Part shown: positions 53,696 to 62,873 of the stretch, in pieces | Layout: each line of letters opens with the position of its first letter | Numbering within the stretch: the stretch's first letter is position 1 | Source of the DNA: Streptomyces cellostaticus | GTDB taxonomy: Bacteria > Actinomycetota > Actinomycetes > Streptomycetales > Streptomycetaceae | DNA length: 64,000 nucleotides | Direction of reading: 5' to 3' | Assembly: GCF_001513965.1 (NCBI RefSeq) | Contig: NZ_KQ948016.1 | Coordinates: 647,266-711,265, forward strand | The notes under the pieces: model-generated | Seen by the model: only the letters and a program-made list of their open reading frames with translations | Told to the model about the DNA's origin: nothing | Database searches by the model: none | Translations under genes and position numbers: made by a program

Positions 53696-54503
53696 AGCGG
53701 TCCTCCATCACGCGCCGAATCAGCTCCGCCGAGCCCCTGATGGAGAGCGCGGCGGCCTGCAGATGATCGTAACGGAGCGAGCAGTCCTTGACGGTGTCCG
53801 GGTTCGCGGTCGGATGCCCGCTGCTGTAGCCCTCGGTGTACACGATGGCGGGGTCGCTCGCGAAGTGGAAGACGGTGAACGAGCCTTGCGAACCCGCGTG
53901 GGCCCCGGCCGAGAACGGCAGCACCTGGATGTTGATCTGGCGGTGACCCACGTACCACAACAGGTGGGCCAGTTGCTCACGCATGACCTCCCGGCCGCCG
54001 GTCTCCTGCCAGAGCGTGGCCTCGCTGATGACGGCCCAGAAGTGCGGAGGCTCGCCCTTCTCGAAGATGCGTTGCCGTGCCAGCCGTGCGGCGATCCGGT
54101 CATCGAGCTTGGCCTCGTCAATTACCCCGAGCACAGCACGCGCGTATGCCGGAGTCTGCAACAAACCATGAATCAGATGCGTGTGGAAGGTGTTCATCTG
54201 CGTGGCCCGCACCTCCAGCTCCGCCACCTGCTGAAACCACGCCGGAAGTTGACTTCGCATCACCAGCGGATGGAGCCGGGACAGTAACCCGCCCGTCCCC
54301 AGCGCCGCATCCGCACGCTCGCTGAAATCCAGGGTTGGCAGCTTTCGGGCCGTCTCCACCTGGCCGACCAACGACCCCGTGAAGTTGATGATGTCCCCGA
54401 GTTGCCGCTGGGTCAGCCCCGCCGCCTCCCGGCACCGCCGCAGCTCATAGCCGTAGTAGTCGAGCGGCGAGGCGCCCGGGTCGAGGACGTTGATGTGGGT
54501 CAC
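53676..54503 (-). CDS. XRE/DUF5753 transcriptional regulator
   Basis: A 275-residue regulator. The N-terminal HTH (about 16-70: LRRCREAAGLTQRQLGDII, VGQVETARKLPTLDF) is followed by a DUF5753 domain (about 100-265: VRATQMNTFHTHLIHGLLQT, QVLPFSAGAHAGSQGSFTVF, YTEGYSSGHPTANPDTV). With the overlapping DUF397 protein it forms the common Streptomyces pair related to development regulators. The GTG at 54503 follows GAGGGG. Confidence 0.9.
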
Positions 54504-54571
54504 GTACGGTCCCCTCTCGCGCAACTCGGCCCACAGCGGGACCGGTTGTATCCGTTCGGTGGCCCAGAGTA

Positions 54572-55009
54572 GTGACGCAAGGCCAGTCTCGTACCGTGAA
54601 CTACCACTTCCCCCACTACCGCATGAGCCTCACCGTCCGCGAGCACTCGGTGCGCCACATCCGCCGTATCGTCCGCTCGCTGCTGGCCGAGTGGGAGCTG
54701 GCGGACCTGACCGACGCCCTGGAACTGGGCGTGAGCGAACTGGTCACCAACGTCCTGCGACACGTCCCCGACCGCCGCTGCTCGCTGCTGGTGCTGCGGC
54801 TGACGGCGGGGGTGCGGGTGGAGGTGACGGACGGCGGCCAGGAACTCCCTTTGGTGCCAAGCATGCCGAATCCCGGGACGGAGAGTGGCCGTGGGCTAAC
54901 TCTGCTGGACGCCGTGGTCGACAAATGGGGCGTGGCACCGGGGGTCGCCGGCGGCAAGACCGTGTGGTTCGAGTGCTTCAGGTGCGCCTGGCCGGGCCTG
55001 CCGGAGTGA
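54572..55009 (+). CDS. ATP-binding regulatory protein (anti-sigma-factor-type HATPase)
   Basis: A 145-residue HATPase_c protein. The N box is LELGVSELVTNVLRHV, followed by VEVTDGGQ and a G-box GRGLTLLDAVVDKWGV. This is the SpoIIAB/RsbW-like kinase fold that controls sigma factors or anti-sigma antagonists. The GTG at 54572 has no clear Shine-Dalgarno. It diverges from the XRE/DUF397 pair, as often seen. Confidence 0.86.
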   Translation: MTQGQSRTVNYHFPHYRMSLTVREHSVRHIRRIVRSLLAEWELADLTDALELGVSELVTNVLRHVPDRRCSLLVLRLTAGVRVEVTDGGQELPLVPSMPNPGTESGRGLTLLDAVVDKWGVAPGVAGGKTVWFECFRCAWPGLPE

Positions 55010-57046
55010 TCAGCTCGGTGCCGCATCCTTCACCGGCTCCCTCGTCTCCTGGGCCGCCACCGCCGTGACCGTCCGCGCCCGCGGCCCCTGGAAGAGGTAC
55101 GACAGGCCGAAGCCGGCGCTCACCACCACCGCACCGCCGACCGCGTCCAGGACCCAGTGGTTGCCGGTCGCGACTATGGCCGAGACGGTGAGGAAGGGAT
55201 GCAGCAGGCCGAGGGCCTTCATCCACCATTTCGGGGCGATGACCGCGATGACGATGCCGCACCACAGCGCCCAGCCGAAGTGCAGGGACGGCATCGCCGC
55301 GTACTGGTTGGTGAGCGCGGTCAGGGTGCCGTAGTCCGGCTTGGAGAAGTCCTGGACGCCGTGGACGGTGTCGATCATGCCGAGGGTCGGCATCAGGCGC
55401 GGCGGGGCCAGCGGGAAGAGCCAGAAGCCGATCAGGGCGAGGAAGGTGGCGAAGCCGAGGGAGGCGCGGGCCCAGCGGTAGTCGACCGGGCGGCGCCAGT
55501 ACAGGACGCCCAGGATGGTCAGCGGGACGACGAAGTGGAAGGACTCGTAGTAGAAGCCGAAGAAGTCCCGCAGCCAGTCGATCTTCGCCACGGCGTGGTT
55601 GACCGCGTGCTCGATGTCGATGTGCAGGAAACGTTCGGCGTCGAGGACGAGCCGCCCGTGCTCTTCGGCGCTCGCGCGGCCCTTGGAGTTGCTGCCTCCG
55701 GTCGCCGCGAGCCGTACCTGCTGGTAGGCGGCGTACACGACGCGGATGAGCAGCAGCTCCAGCAGCAGGTTCGGGCGGGTGAGCACCCGGCGCAGGAAGG
55801 GCAGCAGGGGGATGTTCCGGAAGCGGGTCGGGACGGGCGGCGCGTACTCGGTGGGGATCGGTGTCCGGTAGTACGGCGAGGTGCGGGACAGGAACGGTAC
55901 GGCCGTGGCCGCGACGACGGCCGCGAGCAGCACGATGTTGTCCCGCAGCGGGTACAGCACCGCCATGTGCGGCAGCAGCATCTCCGCCGGGAGGGTGGTG
56001 ACGAGGACCACCGCGACCGGCCAGACGTAGCGGTCGGAGGCCCGCTTGCCGACCCGGCCGACCACCGCGAGCAGCACCCACAGCAGCTGGTGCTGCCACG
56101 TGGTCGGGGAGACGGCGACCGCGGCGCAGCCCGTGAGGGCGACGGCGAGCAGCAGCTGGCCGTCGTGGGCGTAGCGGACGGCGCGGCGCAGGGTCAGGGC
56201 CGCGACGGCGGCGCTCAGGAGCAGGAAGAGGGATATCTCGGCAGGGCCGGACAGGCCGAGGCGGAGCAGGGTGCCGTGCAGGGACTGGTTGGCGAGGCCG
56301 TCCGCCCTGCCGCCGAGGCCGGCACCGGCCATGTGGTGCACCCAGTAGGTGTACGAGTCGTGGGCCATCGCGGCCCAGGCGAGGGCGGTGCACCCGGCGA
56401 AGGTGGCGGCCGTGGTGAGGGCGGCCCGGCGGCGGCCGGTGAACCACAGCAGCGGGGCGAAGAGCAGCACCGTCGGCTGAAGCGCGGCGGCCAGGCCCAT
56501 ACACAGGCCGCCGGCCCGCTGCCCGCGTACGGTGAAGCAGCCGAGCAGCACCAGCAGGACCGGGATGATGCTGGTCTGGCCGAGCCACAGGGTGGTGCGG
56601 ACCGGCAGCGAGAGCATGAGCAGGCTGATGGCGACCGGAGCGGCCAGCAGCGAGGTGCGGCGGCCGACCGGCTGGGGCAGCGCACGGGCGGCGACCAGGC
56701 CGAGGGCGACGACGAGGAGCAGGGTGCCGAAGGTCCAGCCCCAGCCGAGCGCCTGCTCGGCGGATCTGGTGAGCGGCTTGAGCACGAGCCCGCCGAACGG
56801 AGTGCCGGTGAACTTCGTGGAGTCGTACAGGGAGCCTTTGACGTGCAGGACGCCGTGGGGGCCGACCCAGGTCTCCAGGTCGGTGAGGCGTTGGCCGCTC
56901 GGGGTGGTGAGGACGACGGCGACCTGCCGTACCGCGAGGATCGCGGCCACCGCCCACAGTCCGAGCCGGGCTGCTCTCAGACGGGCTTCGGCCGTGGCCG
57001 CCCCGAAGGTTTCCGTAGGTCCCCCACCGTGCTCCACGTTCGCCAC
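55010..57046 (-). CDS. Bifunctional GT87-like/PAP2 phosphatase membrane protein
   Basis: A 678-residue membrane protein. The N-terminal about 400 residues carry many helices as in GT87 (mannosyltransferase-like) proteins (LPVRTTLWLGQTSIIPVLLV, VSPTTWQHQLLWVLLA). The C-terminal about 240 residues form a PAP2 acid-phosphatase domain with SLHFGW in AAMPSLHFGWALW and the second motif GNHWVLDAVGG. It may build and dephosphorylate a lipid-linked sugar at the membrane. The GTG at 57046 is a plausible start; ATG codons 5' of it would add about 50 Arg-rich residues. Confidence 0.83.
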   Translation of the reverse strand: MANVEHGGGPTETFGAATAEARLRAARLGLWAVAAILAVRQVAVVLTTPSGQRLTDLETWVGPHGVLHVKGSLYDSTKFTGTPFGGLVLKPLTRSAEQALGWGWTFGTLLLVVALGLVAARALPQPVGRRTSLLAAPVAISLLMLSLPVRTTLWLGQTSIIPVLLVLLGCFTVRGQRAGGLCMGLAAALQPTVLLFAPLLWFTGRRRAALTTAATFAGCTALAWAAMAHDSYTYWVHHMAGAGLGGRADGLANQSLHGTLLRLGLSGPAEISLFLLLSAAVAALTLRRAVRYAHDGQLLLAVALTGCAAVAVSPTTWQHQLLWVLLAVVGRVGKRASDRYVWPVAVVLVTTLPAEMLLPHMAVLYPLRDNIVLLAAVVAATAVPFLSRTSPYYRTPIPTEYAPPVPTRFRNIPLLPFLRRVLTRPNLLLELLLIRVVYAAYQQVRLAATGGSNSKGRASAEEHGRLVLDAERFLHIDIEHAVNHAVAKIDWLRDFFGFYYESFHFVVPLTILGVLYWRRPVDYRWARASLGFATFLALIGFWLFPLAPPRLMPTLGMIDTVHGVQDFSKPDYGTLTALTNQYAAMPSLHFGWALWCGIVIAVIAPKWWMKALGLLHPFLTVSAIVATGNHWVLDAVGGAVVVSAGFGLSYLFQGPRARTVTAVAAQETREPVKDAAPS

Positions 57047-57381
57047 GCCGCGTCGGCCTCCGCCCCGTTTCGCTCGTTCTGAGAACCCTACGAGGCTCCC
57101 ATCCCGTCTGGACAGAGACGCGGGCAACGCCCCCTTTACCTGACGTCTGCCCGTCTTTTGTCCGGAAGACGACAGTGCGCGGGGGGTGCGGTTGCCCTCC
57201 ATCGGGCGCGACAAGGATCACAGTGCGGGGCCCGCGTGCGGCCGCGGGAGCGGGCACACGTACCTGCGTACACCGCATTTGGCTGCACTCTGCACCGATG
57301 CGCGTACGCGACGTAATGACCTGAAGTGACCCTATGGTCGCTTTTTGTCCCGTCCCCGTCGAAAGGTAGGCGAGCCCCGTT

Positions 57382-58758
57382 TTGGCGACCGCCACAGCCG
57401 TCACCCCGCATCCGAAGACCCCGCGGGCCGCCGAGGCCCCGGCCGGCGTCACCGTCACCGACCCCGCCCTCGTCAGGCGCGCCGTGAAGGCGGCCGCGCT
57501 GGGCAACGCCATGGAGTGGTTCGACTTCGGCGTCTACAGCTACATCGCGGTCACCCTGGGCAAGGTCTTCTTCCCCTCCGGCAACCCGACCGCCCAGCTG
57601 CTGTCCACGTTCGGCGCCTTCGCCGCTGCCTTCCTGGTCCGCCCCCTCGGGGGCATGGTCTTCGGCCCGCTGGGCGACCGTGTGGGCCGCCAGAAGGTCC
57701 TCGCCCTCACCATGATCATGATGGCGGCGGGCACCTTCGCGATCGGCCTGATCCCGTCGTACGCGACGATCGGCGTCGGAGCGCCGCTGCTGCTCCTGGC
57801 CGCCCGCCTGGTGCAGGGCTTCTCCACCGGCGGCGAGTACGCGGGCGCCTCGACGTTCATCGCCGAGTACGCGCCGGACAAGAGGCGCGGCTTCTTCGGC
57901 AGCTGGCTGGAGTTCGGCACGCTGGCCGGTTACATCGGCGGTGCGGGTCTGGTCACGCTGATGACGGCCCTGCTCTCCTCGGACGACCTGCTCTCCTGGG
58001 GCTGGCGGATCCCGTTCCTGATCGCGGGCCCGATGGGCATCATCGGCCTCTACCTGCGGATGCGCCTGGAGGAGACCCCGGCGTTCACCGCCGAGGTCGA
58101 GAAGGCGGAGGCCGCCCGGCCGAAGGTGCCGCTGCGCGAGATGGTGGCGGGGCAGTGGAAGGCGCTGCTGGTGTGCATGGGCCTGGTACTGGTCTTCAAC
58201 GTCACCGACTACATGCTGCTGTCGTACATGCCGAGCTACCTGACGAGTGAGCTGAAGTACGACGAGACGCACGGGCTGCTGGTCGTGCTCGGTGTGATGG
58301 CGCTGATGATGATCGTGCAGCCGTTCGCGGGTGCGCTGACCGACCGGGTCGGCCGCCGCCCGGTGATCGCGGCAGGCTGCGCGGGCTTCCTGTTCCTGTC
58401 CGTCCCGGCCCTGCTGCTGATCCGTGAGGGCAGCCTGGTGGCCGTGGCACTGGGCATGGGTGCGCTGGGTCTGCTGCTGGTCTGCTTCACGGCGGCCATG
58501 CCGGCCGCGCTGCCCGCTCTCTTCCCGACCCGGGTCCGCTACGGCTCCCTGTCCATCGGGTTCAACGTGTCGGTGTCCCTGTTCGGCGGGACGACTCCGC
58601 TGGTGGTCACGGCGCTGATCGGGGCTACCGGGAACATGATGATGCCCGCGTATTACATGATGGCCGCGGCTGTTGTGGGCGGGTTCGCGGTGTGGCGGAT
58701 GAGCGAGTCGGCGGGGCGGCCGTTGCCGGGGTCGCCGCCGGCGGTGGAGCAGCGGTAA
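57382..58758 (+). CDS. MFS transporter, metabolite:H+ symporter (ProP-like)
   Basis: A 458-residue transporter with 12 helices. The MHS-subfamily signature is WFDFGVYSYIAV, with the loop motif GDRVGRQKVL and RRGFFGSWLEFGTLAGYI. It likely imports an organic acid or osmolyte with protons. It starts with TTG at 57382, preceded by AAAGGTAGG. The 335-bp gap upstream (57047-57381) holds the promoter and nothing else I can support. Confidence 0.87.
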   Translation: MATATAVTPHPKTPRAAEAPAGVTVTDPALVRRAVKAAALGNAMEWFDFGVYSYIAVTLGKVFFPSGNPTAQLLSTFGAFAAAFLVRPLGGMVFGPLGDRVGRQKVLALTMIMMAAGTFAIGLIPSYATIGVGAPLLLLAARLVQGFSTGGEYAGASTFIAEYAPDKRRGFFGSWLEFGTLAGYIGGAGLVTLMTALLSSDDLLSWGWRIPFLIAGPMGIIGLYLRMRLEETPAFTAEVEKAEAARPKVPLREMVAGQWKALLVCMGLVLVFNVTDYMLLSYMPSYLTSELKYDETHGLLVVLGVMALMMIVQPFAGALTDRVGRRPVIAAGCAGFLFLSVPALLLIREGSLVAVALGMGALGLLLVCFTAAMPAALPALFPTRVRYGSLSIGFNVSVSLFGGTTPLVVTALIGATGNMMMPAYYMMAAAVVGGFAVWRMSESAGRPLPGSPPAVEQR

Positions 58759-58788
58759 GCGCCGCTGGGCTACGGGCCCGGTCTTCGG

Positions 58789-58912
58789 CTGCGGGCCGGC
58801 GGGGGCTGGTCGCGCCCACGCGGCGGAGCCGCATATCGATACAGCCCCGCGCCCCTTCGGGGCGCTCAGCTGCGGGCAAGCGAAACCCACCCCCGCCCGG
58901 CACCGGCGCCGG
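58789..58912. repeat. Composite Streptomyces mini-repeat
   Basis: 58789-58858 is nearly identical to 16654-16722 (GGCGGAGCCGCATATCGA core). 58859-58912 is related to the coding-region repeats at 44190-44235 and 46190-46213 (GCGGGCAAGCGAAACCCACC). The 187-bp gap has no gene. Confidence 0.72.
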
Positions 58913-58945
58913 AACCGATCACACACCGGTGCCGTCTGTAGCCCC

Positions 58946-60064
58946 GTGAAACGCGCCCGCATACTCGCAGTCGTACTCGCCGTCCTCGGCATACAGCTCG
59001 GTTGGCTGATCGCCCCGGCCTATGCCTGCGGGTGCGGTGCGATGGTCCCGGATCCCTCGCGGCAGATCGCCGTCTCCAGCGAGCAGTCCGTGCTCCGCTG
59101 GGACGGCCGTCAGGAGCAGATCGTCATGCGCCTGACGGTCAACGGAGACGCCGACCGCGCCGCCTGGATCATGCCGGTCCCGCACCGGGCGACGGTCCGC
59201 CTCGGCGACCCGGCCCTCTTCGACCAGCTGGCCACCGCCATGGCCCCCGTACACCGCACCCGCTACCACTTCTGGCCGGAAAACGGCGACTGGCCCTTCG
59301 ACAACGACGACACCATGGACGCCGCCGCACCCCCCGCCGCGGGCGGCGTCAGTGTGGTCGACCGCCAGCGGCTCGGCCCGTTCGACGTGGCCCGGCTGAC
59401 CGCCACCGACCCGGCCGCCCTGGACACCTGGCTGCACGAGAACGGCTTCACCTTCCCGGCGAGGCTGAAGACAGCCCTGCAGCCGTATGTCGACCGGCGC
59501 TGGGAGTACGTGGCCGTACGGCTCGCCCCGAAGGCCTCGCACACCCCCCTGAACGGCGCCCTCGACCCGCTCCACCTCACCTTCGCCAGCGACCGCCCGG
59601 TCTACCCCATGCGGCTGTCCCGCCTGGCCCGCACCCCGCAGTCGCTCGGCCTGTACGTGCTCGCCGCACACCGCATGCGGACCCGGACGACGATCGGCGG
59701 GGAAGAGCCCCGCATCCTCTTCGCCGGGCGCCTCGACAAGCCCGCCGGGGCCCTGGGCAAGCTCGCGACCGGCACCCCGTATCTGACGGCCCTGACCCAG
59801 CAGTTCCCGGAACCCGCCCGGATCTCGGGCGACCACGAGCTGCGCCGCGCGGCCGCCGACACTCCGGTCCAGCAGGTGATCTACGAGGACCGGCTGCGCG
59901 AGGTGGCCGGGGTCCCGGTCTGGCTGCTGACCACCGGTGGCGGCCTGCTGCTGGTCGTCACGGCCGTCGCGCTGGTCGTCGTACGGCGCTCCCGGCGACC
60001 GGTGACTCCCCCGCCGCCCGTACAGCCCCCGCCGCCGTTCACCCCGTCCGCACCGATCGGCTGA
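58946..60064 (+). CDS. DUF2330 secreted/membrane-anchored protein
   Basis: A 372-residue protein. The signal peptide ends near Cys28 (PAYACGCGAMV). The DUF2330 domain (30-320) includes AWIMPVPHRATVRL and YVAVRLAPKASH. A C-terminal membrane helix (about 327-348) precedes a Pro-rich tail. DUF2330 function is unknown. The GTG at 58946 starts the gene; the O-methyltransferase gene follows after 74 nt. Confidence 0.83.
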   Translation: MKRARILAVVLAVLGIQLGWLIAPAYACGCGAMVPDPSRQIAVSSEQSVLRWDGRQEQIVMRLTVNGDADRAAWIMPVPHRATVRLGDPALFDQLATAMAPVHRTRYHFWPENGDWPFDNDDTMDAAAPPAAGGVSVVDRQRLGPFDVARLTATDPAALDTWLHENGFTFPARLKTALQPYVDRRWEYVAVRLAPKASHTPLNGALDPLHLTFASDRPVYPMRLSRLARTPQSLGLYVLAAHRMRTRTTIGGEEPRILFAGRLDKPAGALGKLATGTPYLTALTQQFPEPARISGDHELRRAAADTPVQQVIYEDRLREVAGVPVWLLTTGGGLLLVVTAVALVVVRRSRRPVTPPPPVQPPPPFTPSAPIG

Positions 60065-60138
60065 GACCATGCAGGGGGAAGTGCCAAGGAGCCTCGGGAA
60101 GAGATCCTGAGGAGACACTCGGGAAAGGCAGCAGACGC

Positions 60139-60810
60139 ATGAGCGGGTCGCAGCTCTGGGACGACGTCGACTTCTACTTCAGCAGCCACCTCACACCGGA
60201 CGACGAAGCGCTCCAGGCGGCCCTGCGCGACAGCGAGGCCGCCGGGCTGCCGCACATCAGCGTCACCGCCACCCAGGGCAAGTTCCTCCAGCTGCTCGCC
60301 CAGGTCCAGGGGGCCAGGAACATCCTGGAGATCGGCACGCTCGGCGGCTACAGCACGATCTGGCTGGGCCGCGCCCTGCCCGCCGACGGCAGACTGATTT
60401 CGCTGGAGTACGACCCCAAGCACGCCGACGTGGCCACCCGCAACATCGCCCGCGCAGGCCTGGACCCGATCGTGGAGGTGCGGGTGGGCCCGGCCCTGGA
60501 GTCGCTGCCCAAGCTCGCGGACGAGAACCCGGCCCCCTTCGACCTGGTCTTCATCGACGCCGACAAGTCCAACAACCCGCACTATGTGGAGTGGGCGCTC
60601 AGGCTCACCCGCGCGGGCAGCCTCATCGTCCTGGACAACGTGGTGCGCGGCGGCCGGGTCGTCGACTCCGACAGCGCCGACCCCGACGTCCTCGGCATCC
60701 GCGCCGCCATCGAACTGATCGCCGCCCACCCGAGGCTGACCGGCACGGCGGTCCAGACGGTGGGCAGCAAGGGGTACGACGGCTTCGCGCTGGCCCGGGT
60801 GCTGGGCTGA
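60139..60810 (+). CDS. O-methyltransferase (caffeoyl-CoA O-methyltransferase-like)
   Basis: A 223-residue SAM-dependent O-methyltransferase. Motif I is LEIGTLGGYSTIWLG, with FIDADKSNNPHYVEWAL (metal-binding Asp/Asn site) and IVLDNVVRGGRV. Such enzymes methylate catechol-type hydroxyls using a divalent metal. The ATG follows GGGAAAGG. A strong terminator lies just downstream. Substrate unknown. Confidence 0.88.
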   Translation: MSGSQLWDDVDFYFSSHLTPDDEALQAALRDSEAAGLPHISVTATQGKFLQLLAQVQGARNILEIGTLGGYSTIWLGRALPADGRLISLEYDPKHADVATRNIARAGLDPIVEVRVGPALESLPKLADENPAPFDLVFIDADKSNNPHYVEWALRLTRAGSLIVLDNVVRGGRVVDSDSADPDVLGIRAAIELIAAHPRLTGTAVQTVGSKGYDGFALARVLG

Positions 60811-60818
60811 GCGCCCCG

Positions 60819-60840
60819 CCCGGGGGCCTGGGCCCCCGGG
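60819..60840. terminator. Perfect hairpin between convergent genes
   Basis: CCCGGGGGCC-TG-GGCCCCCGGG, 10-bp arms, lies between the O-methyltransferase (+) and the FHA gene (-), where it could serve both. Confidence 0.75.
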
Positions 60841-60843
60841 GGC

Positions 60844-61236
60844 TCAAACCTCGTGGAAGAAGCCCACGTTGACGCTGCGCGGGTCGGTGCGGTCCTGGAC
60901 GATGATCTCGCCGGAGCCGCCACGCGGCAGCGCCACGGTCCCGCCGTAGGCCACGGTCTGCGCGTACTCGCCGACGATCAGCCGCACTTCGGCGGACGGC
61001 TCGGCCTGTGAGCCGCGCAGCCAGGTCAGCTGCCAGCCGCCCTCGGGACCGCACAGGAACTCCAGGTGGACCCGGGAGACGAACAGCCAGTCCTCGGGTG
61101 TGACCAGCCGGCACACGGCCGCGTCCCGGCCCACGCGCAGCACGGCGCCCGGCTCGCTGGGCGCATCGGCCATCGTCATGCCGGCCGTGGCGCCCGCGTC
61201 GGCCCCGGAGACGGTGGCCATGGTCAGTTCGAGCAC
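60844..61236 (-). CDS. FHA-domain-like protein
   Basis: A 130-residue protein. The segment VLRVGRDAAVCRLV and FVSRVHLEFLCG match the FHA phosphopeptide-binding motifs (GR, SxxH). The remainder is beta-rich (GGWQLTWLRGSQ, SGEIIVQDRTDP). It probably binds phospho-Thr peptides. The GTG at 61236 follows AGGGGG. It diverges from the DUF1992 gene. Confidence 0.78.
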   Translation of the reverse strand: MLELTMATVSGADAGATAGMTMADAPSEPGAVLRVGRDAAVCRLVTPEDWLFVSRVHLEFLCGPEGGWQLTWLRGSQAEPSAEVRLIVGEYAQTVAYGGTVALPRGGSGEIIVQDRTDPRSVNVGFFHEV

Positions 61237-61354
61237 GTGCGTTTCCCCCTGCTGCGTGTGAGACGTCCGGAACGTCCTTGTGCGGCGGCCGGTTTGCCGC
61301 ACCGCCGCCGAATGATAAAACGCCCGGCCGGGCCGCGTCCGGCACAATGGGTTC

Positions 61355-61804
61355 ATGACCGAGCGAAAGCCACCGGGTCTCCCGTTCGAGTCCTGGGTCG
61401 ACCATCAGATCCGTGACGCGCAGCAGCGCGGTGAGTTCGACCGGCTGCCGGGCGCGGGCGAGCCGCTGCCCGAGGGCCTGGACTCCACCTACGACGAACT
61501 GTGGTGGATCAAGCGGAAGATGGCCCGCGAGGGGCTGGCAGTGCTGCCGCCGGCGCTGGCGCTGCGCAAGGAGGCCGAGGACGCGCTCGCGGCGGCCTGC
61601 GCGGCGCCCTCGGAGCGGCTCGTCCGGAAGATCATCACCGAGATCAACGTGAAGATCCGCGACATGATGTTCAAGCCGCCGCCCGGCCCGCCGCTGGGCA
61701 AGAAGCCGTACGACGTCGAGGAGGTCGTACGCGAGTGGCGACAGCGCAGGGCTGCCGCCACGGGGGACGCGCCGGGGACGGACGCGCCGGAGTCAGAGGT
61801 GTAG
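61355..61804 (+). CDS. DUF1992 (DnaJ-homologous) protein
   Basis: A 149-residue protein of the DUF1992 family. Conserved parts are ESWVDHQIRDAQQRGEFDRL, PGAGEPLP and DELWWIKRKMAREGL. The role is unknown; relatives carry J-domain-like features. The ATG at 61355 lacks a clear Shine-Dalgarno and may be leaderless. The 3' end overlaps the convergent hypothetical gene by 12 nt. Confidence 0.84.
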   Translation: MTERKPPGLPFESWVDHQIRDAQQRGEFDRLPGAGEPLPEGLDSTYDELWWIKRKMAREGLAVLPPALALRKEAEDALAAACAAPSERLVRKIITEINVKIRDMMFKPPPGPPLGKKPYDVEEVVREWRQRRAAATGDAPGTDAPESEV

Positions 61805-62278
61805 CAGGCGTTCGGCCAGTTCCCGGTAGTCGCGCAGGGCCGGACGCAGTTGCCCGGTGTCGCTCTCGTCACCGTCCTGCCAGGACGTGCGCAGGGTCCG
61901 GCGGCGCCGCGTCACGGCCTCACCGAAGCGCGCGGCGATCTCCTCCAGGACCCGGTCGGCCTCCTCGACGGCGGCCCGCGGTGCGTCCGCGAACCCGGCC
62001 TCCGCCCGGCGCAGCCGCGCTTCCCACCGCTGCGACTCCTCGTGCGGGAGCAGCGGGGCACGCAGACCGCCGCCGGCCTCCCCGGTACGTCCGGCCGGGG
62101 GCCGGGCGGGCGCGGACGGCCAGGCATCCGCCGCCCGGCCGTCCGTCGTCCCCGCCTCCCGACCGGAAAGCTCACCCGGGGAGGGCACCCCGAGCCCGTC
62201 CTCCGGCATCGAGGAACCGGTGTCGCTCCAGGGCGGGCGGCTCCCGACGCCCCGGCCGGCATCCCTGTCCTGTGGCAT
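61793..62278 (-). CDS. Hypothetical protein with C-terminal coiled coil
   Basis: A 161-residue protein. The first about 80 residues are disordered and rich in Gly, Pro and Ala. The C-terminal half is helical and probably coiled coil (EARLRRAEAGFADAPRAAVE, DRVLEEIAARFGEAVTRRR, LRDYRELAERLLHL). The ATG follows AGGAGG. No function is recognised. Confidence 0.65.
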   Translation of the reverse strand: MPQDRDAGRGVGSRPPWSDTGSSMPEDGLGVPSPGELSGREAGTTDGRAADAWPSAPARPPAGRTGEAGGGLRAPLLPHEESQRWEARLRRAEAGFADAPRAAVEEADRVLEEIAARFGEAVTRRRRTLRTSWQDGDESDTGQLRPALRDYRELAERLLHL

Positions 62279-62352
62279 CGCTCAGGCCTCCTTCGGGCGG
62301 CGGTTCTCCCTTCGCTCAGGGTGACCCGGCAGGAGGGCCGTAAAACGGGCCA

Positions 62353-62763
62353 TCAGTGGGCGAAGCGGCGCAGCCCGGTCACCGACCACACGGTCGCGAT
62401 GCGCCCGTCCGCCACCTCCAGCAGGTCGATGCCGCTGAGCTGGACGCCGTCCGGCCGCGTCGCGTACCAGCGGGTTGCGGCCTGCCCCAGGCCGCTGTCC
62501 ACCAGCGGGGTCCCGTCGAGGGCATAGCGCAGCCCGGGCTTGCGCACACGGAAGTCGGAGACGTAGGCGACGATCCCGGCCGGGCCGTGGATCTCGTCGG
62601 TGGCCGCGTCCTCGGGGCCGTTGCCGAAGCGGATACGGAAACCCGGCGCGAGGAAGGCCTCCGGGTCGCTGAAGTCGCCGTTCCACAGGGCGGTCCAGCG
62701 CTCGAAGAGGGCGATGCCGGTGGCGGGGGTGAGGGTGCCGGTCGTCAGGGGTGTCGTCGTCAT
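62353..62763 (-). CDS. NTF2-like/SnoaL-type protein
   Basis: A 136-residue NTF2-like fold protein (ALFERWTALWNGDFSDPEAF, GIVAYVSDFRVRKPGLRYAL, GIDLLEVADGRIATVWSV). SnoaL-type members include cyclases and ketosteroid isomerase-like proteins; no catalytic residues can be fixed. The ATG follows GGAGG. The WYL regulator starts upstream on the same strand, and its stop lies 110 nt before this gene. Confidence 0.8.
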   Translation of the reverse strand: MTTTPLTTGTLTPATGIALFERWTALWNGDFSDPEAFLAPGFRIRFGNGPEDAATDEIHGPAGIVAYVSDFRVRKPGLRYALDGTPLVDSGLGQAATRWYATRPDGVQLSGIDLLEVADGRIATVWSVTGLRRFAH

Positions 62764-62873
62764 GGCTGGTACCTCCGGTGAAGGTCGACGGAAAGTCGTC
62801 TGAAAGTCGTCGATGATCGGAACGGGCACCAGCCTCCGGCCCGTCCGCGACACCCCCCTGTCGGTGTTTGCCG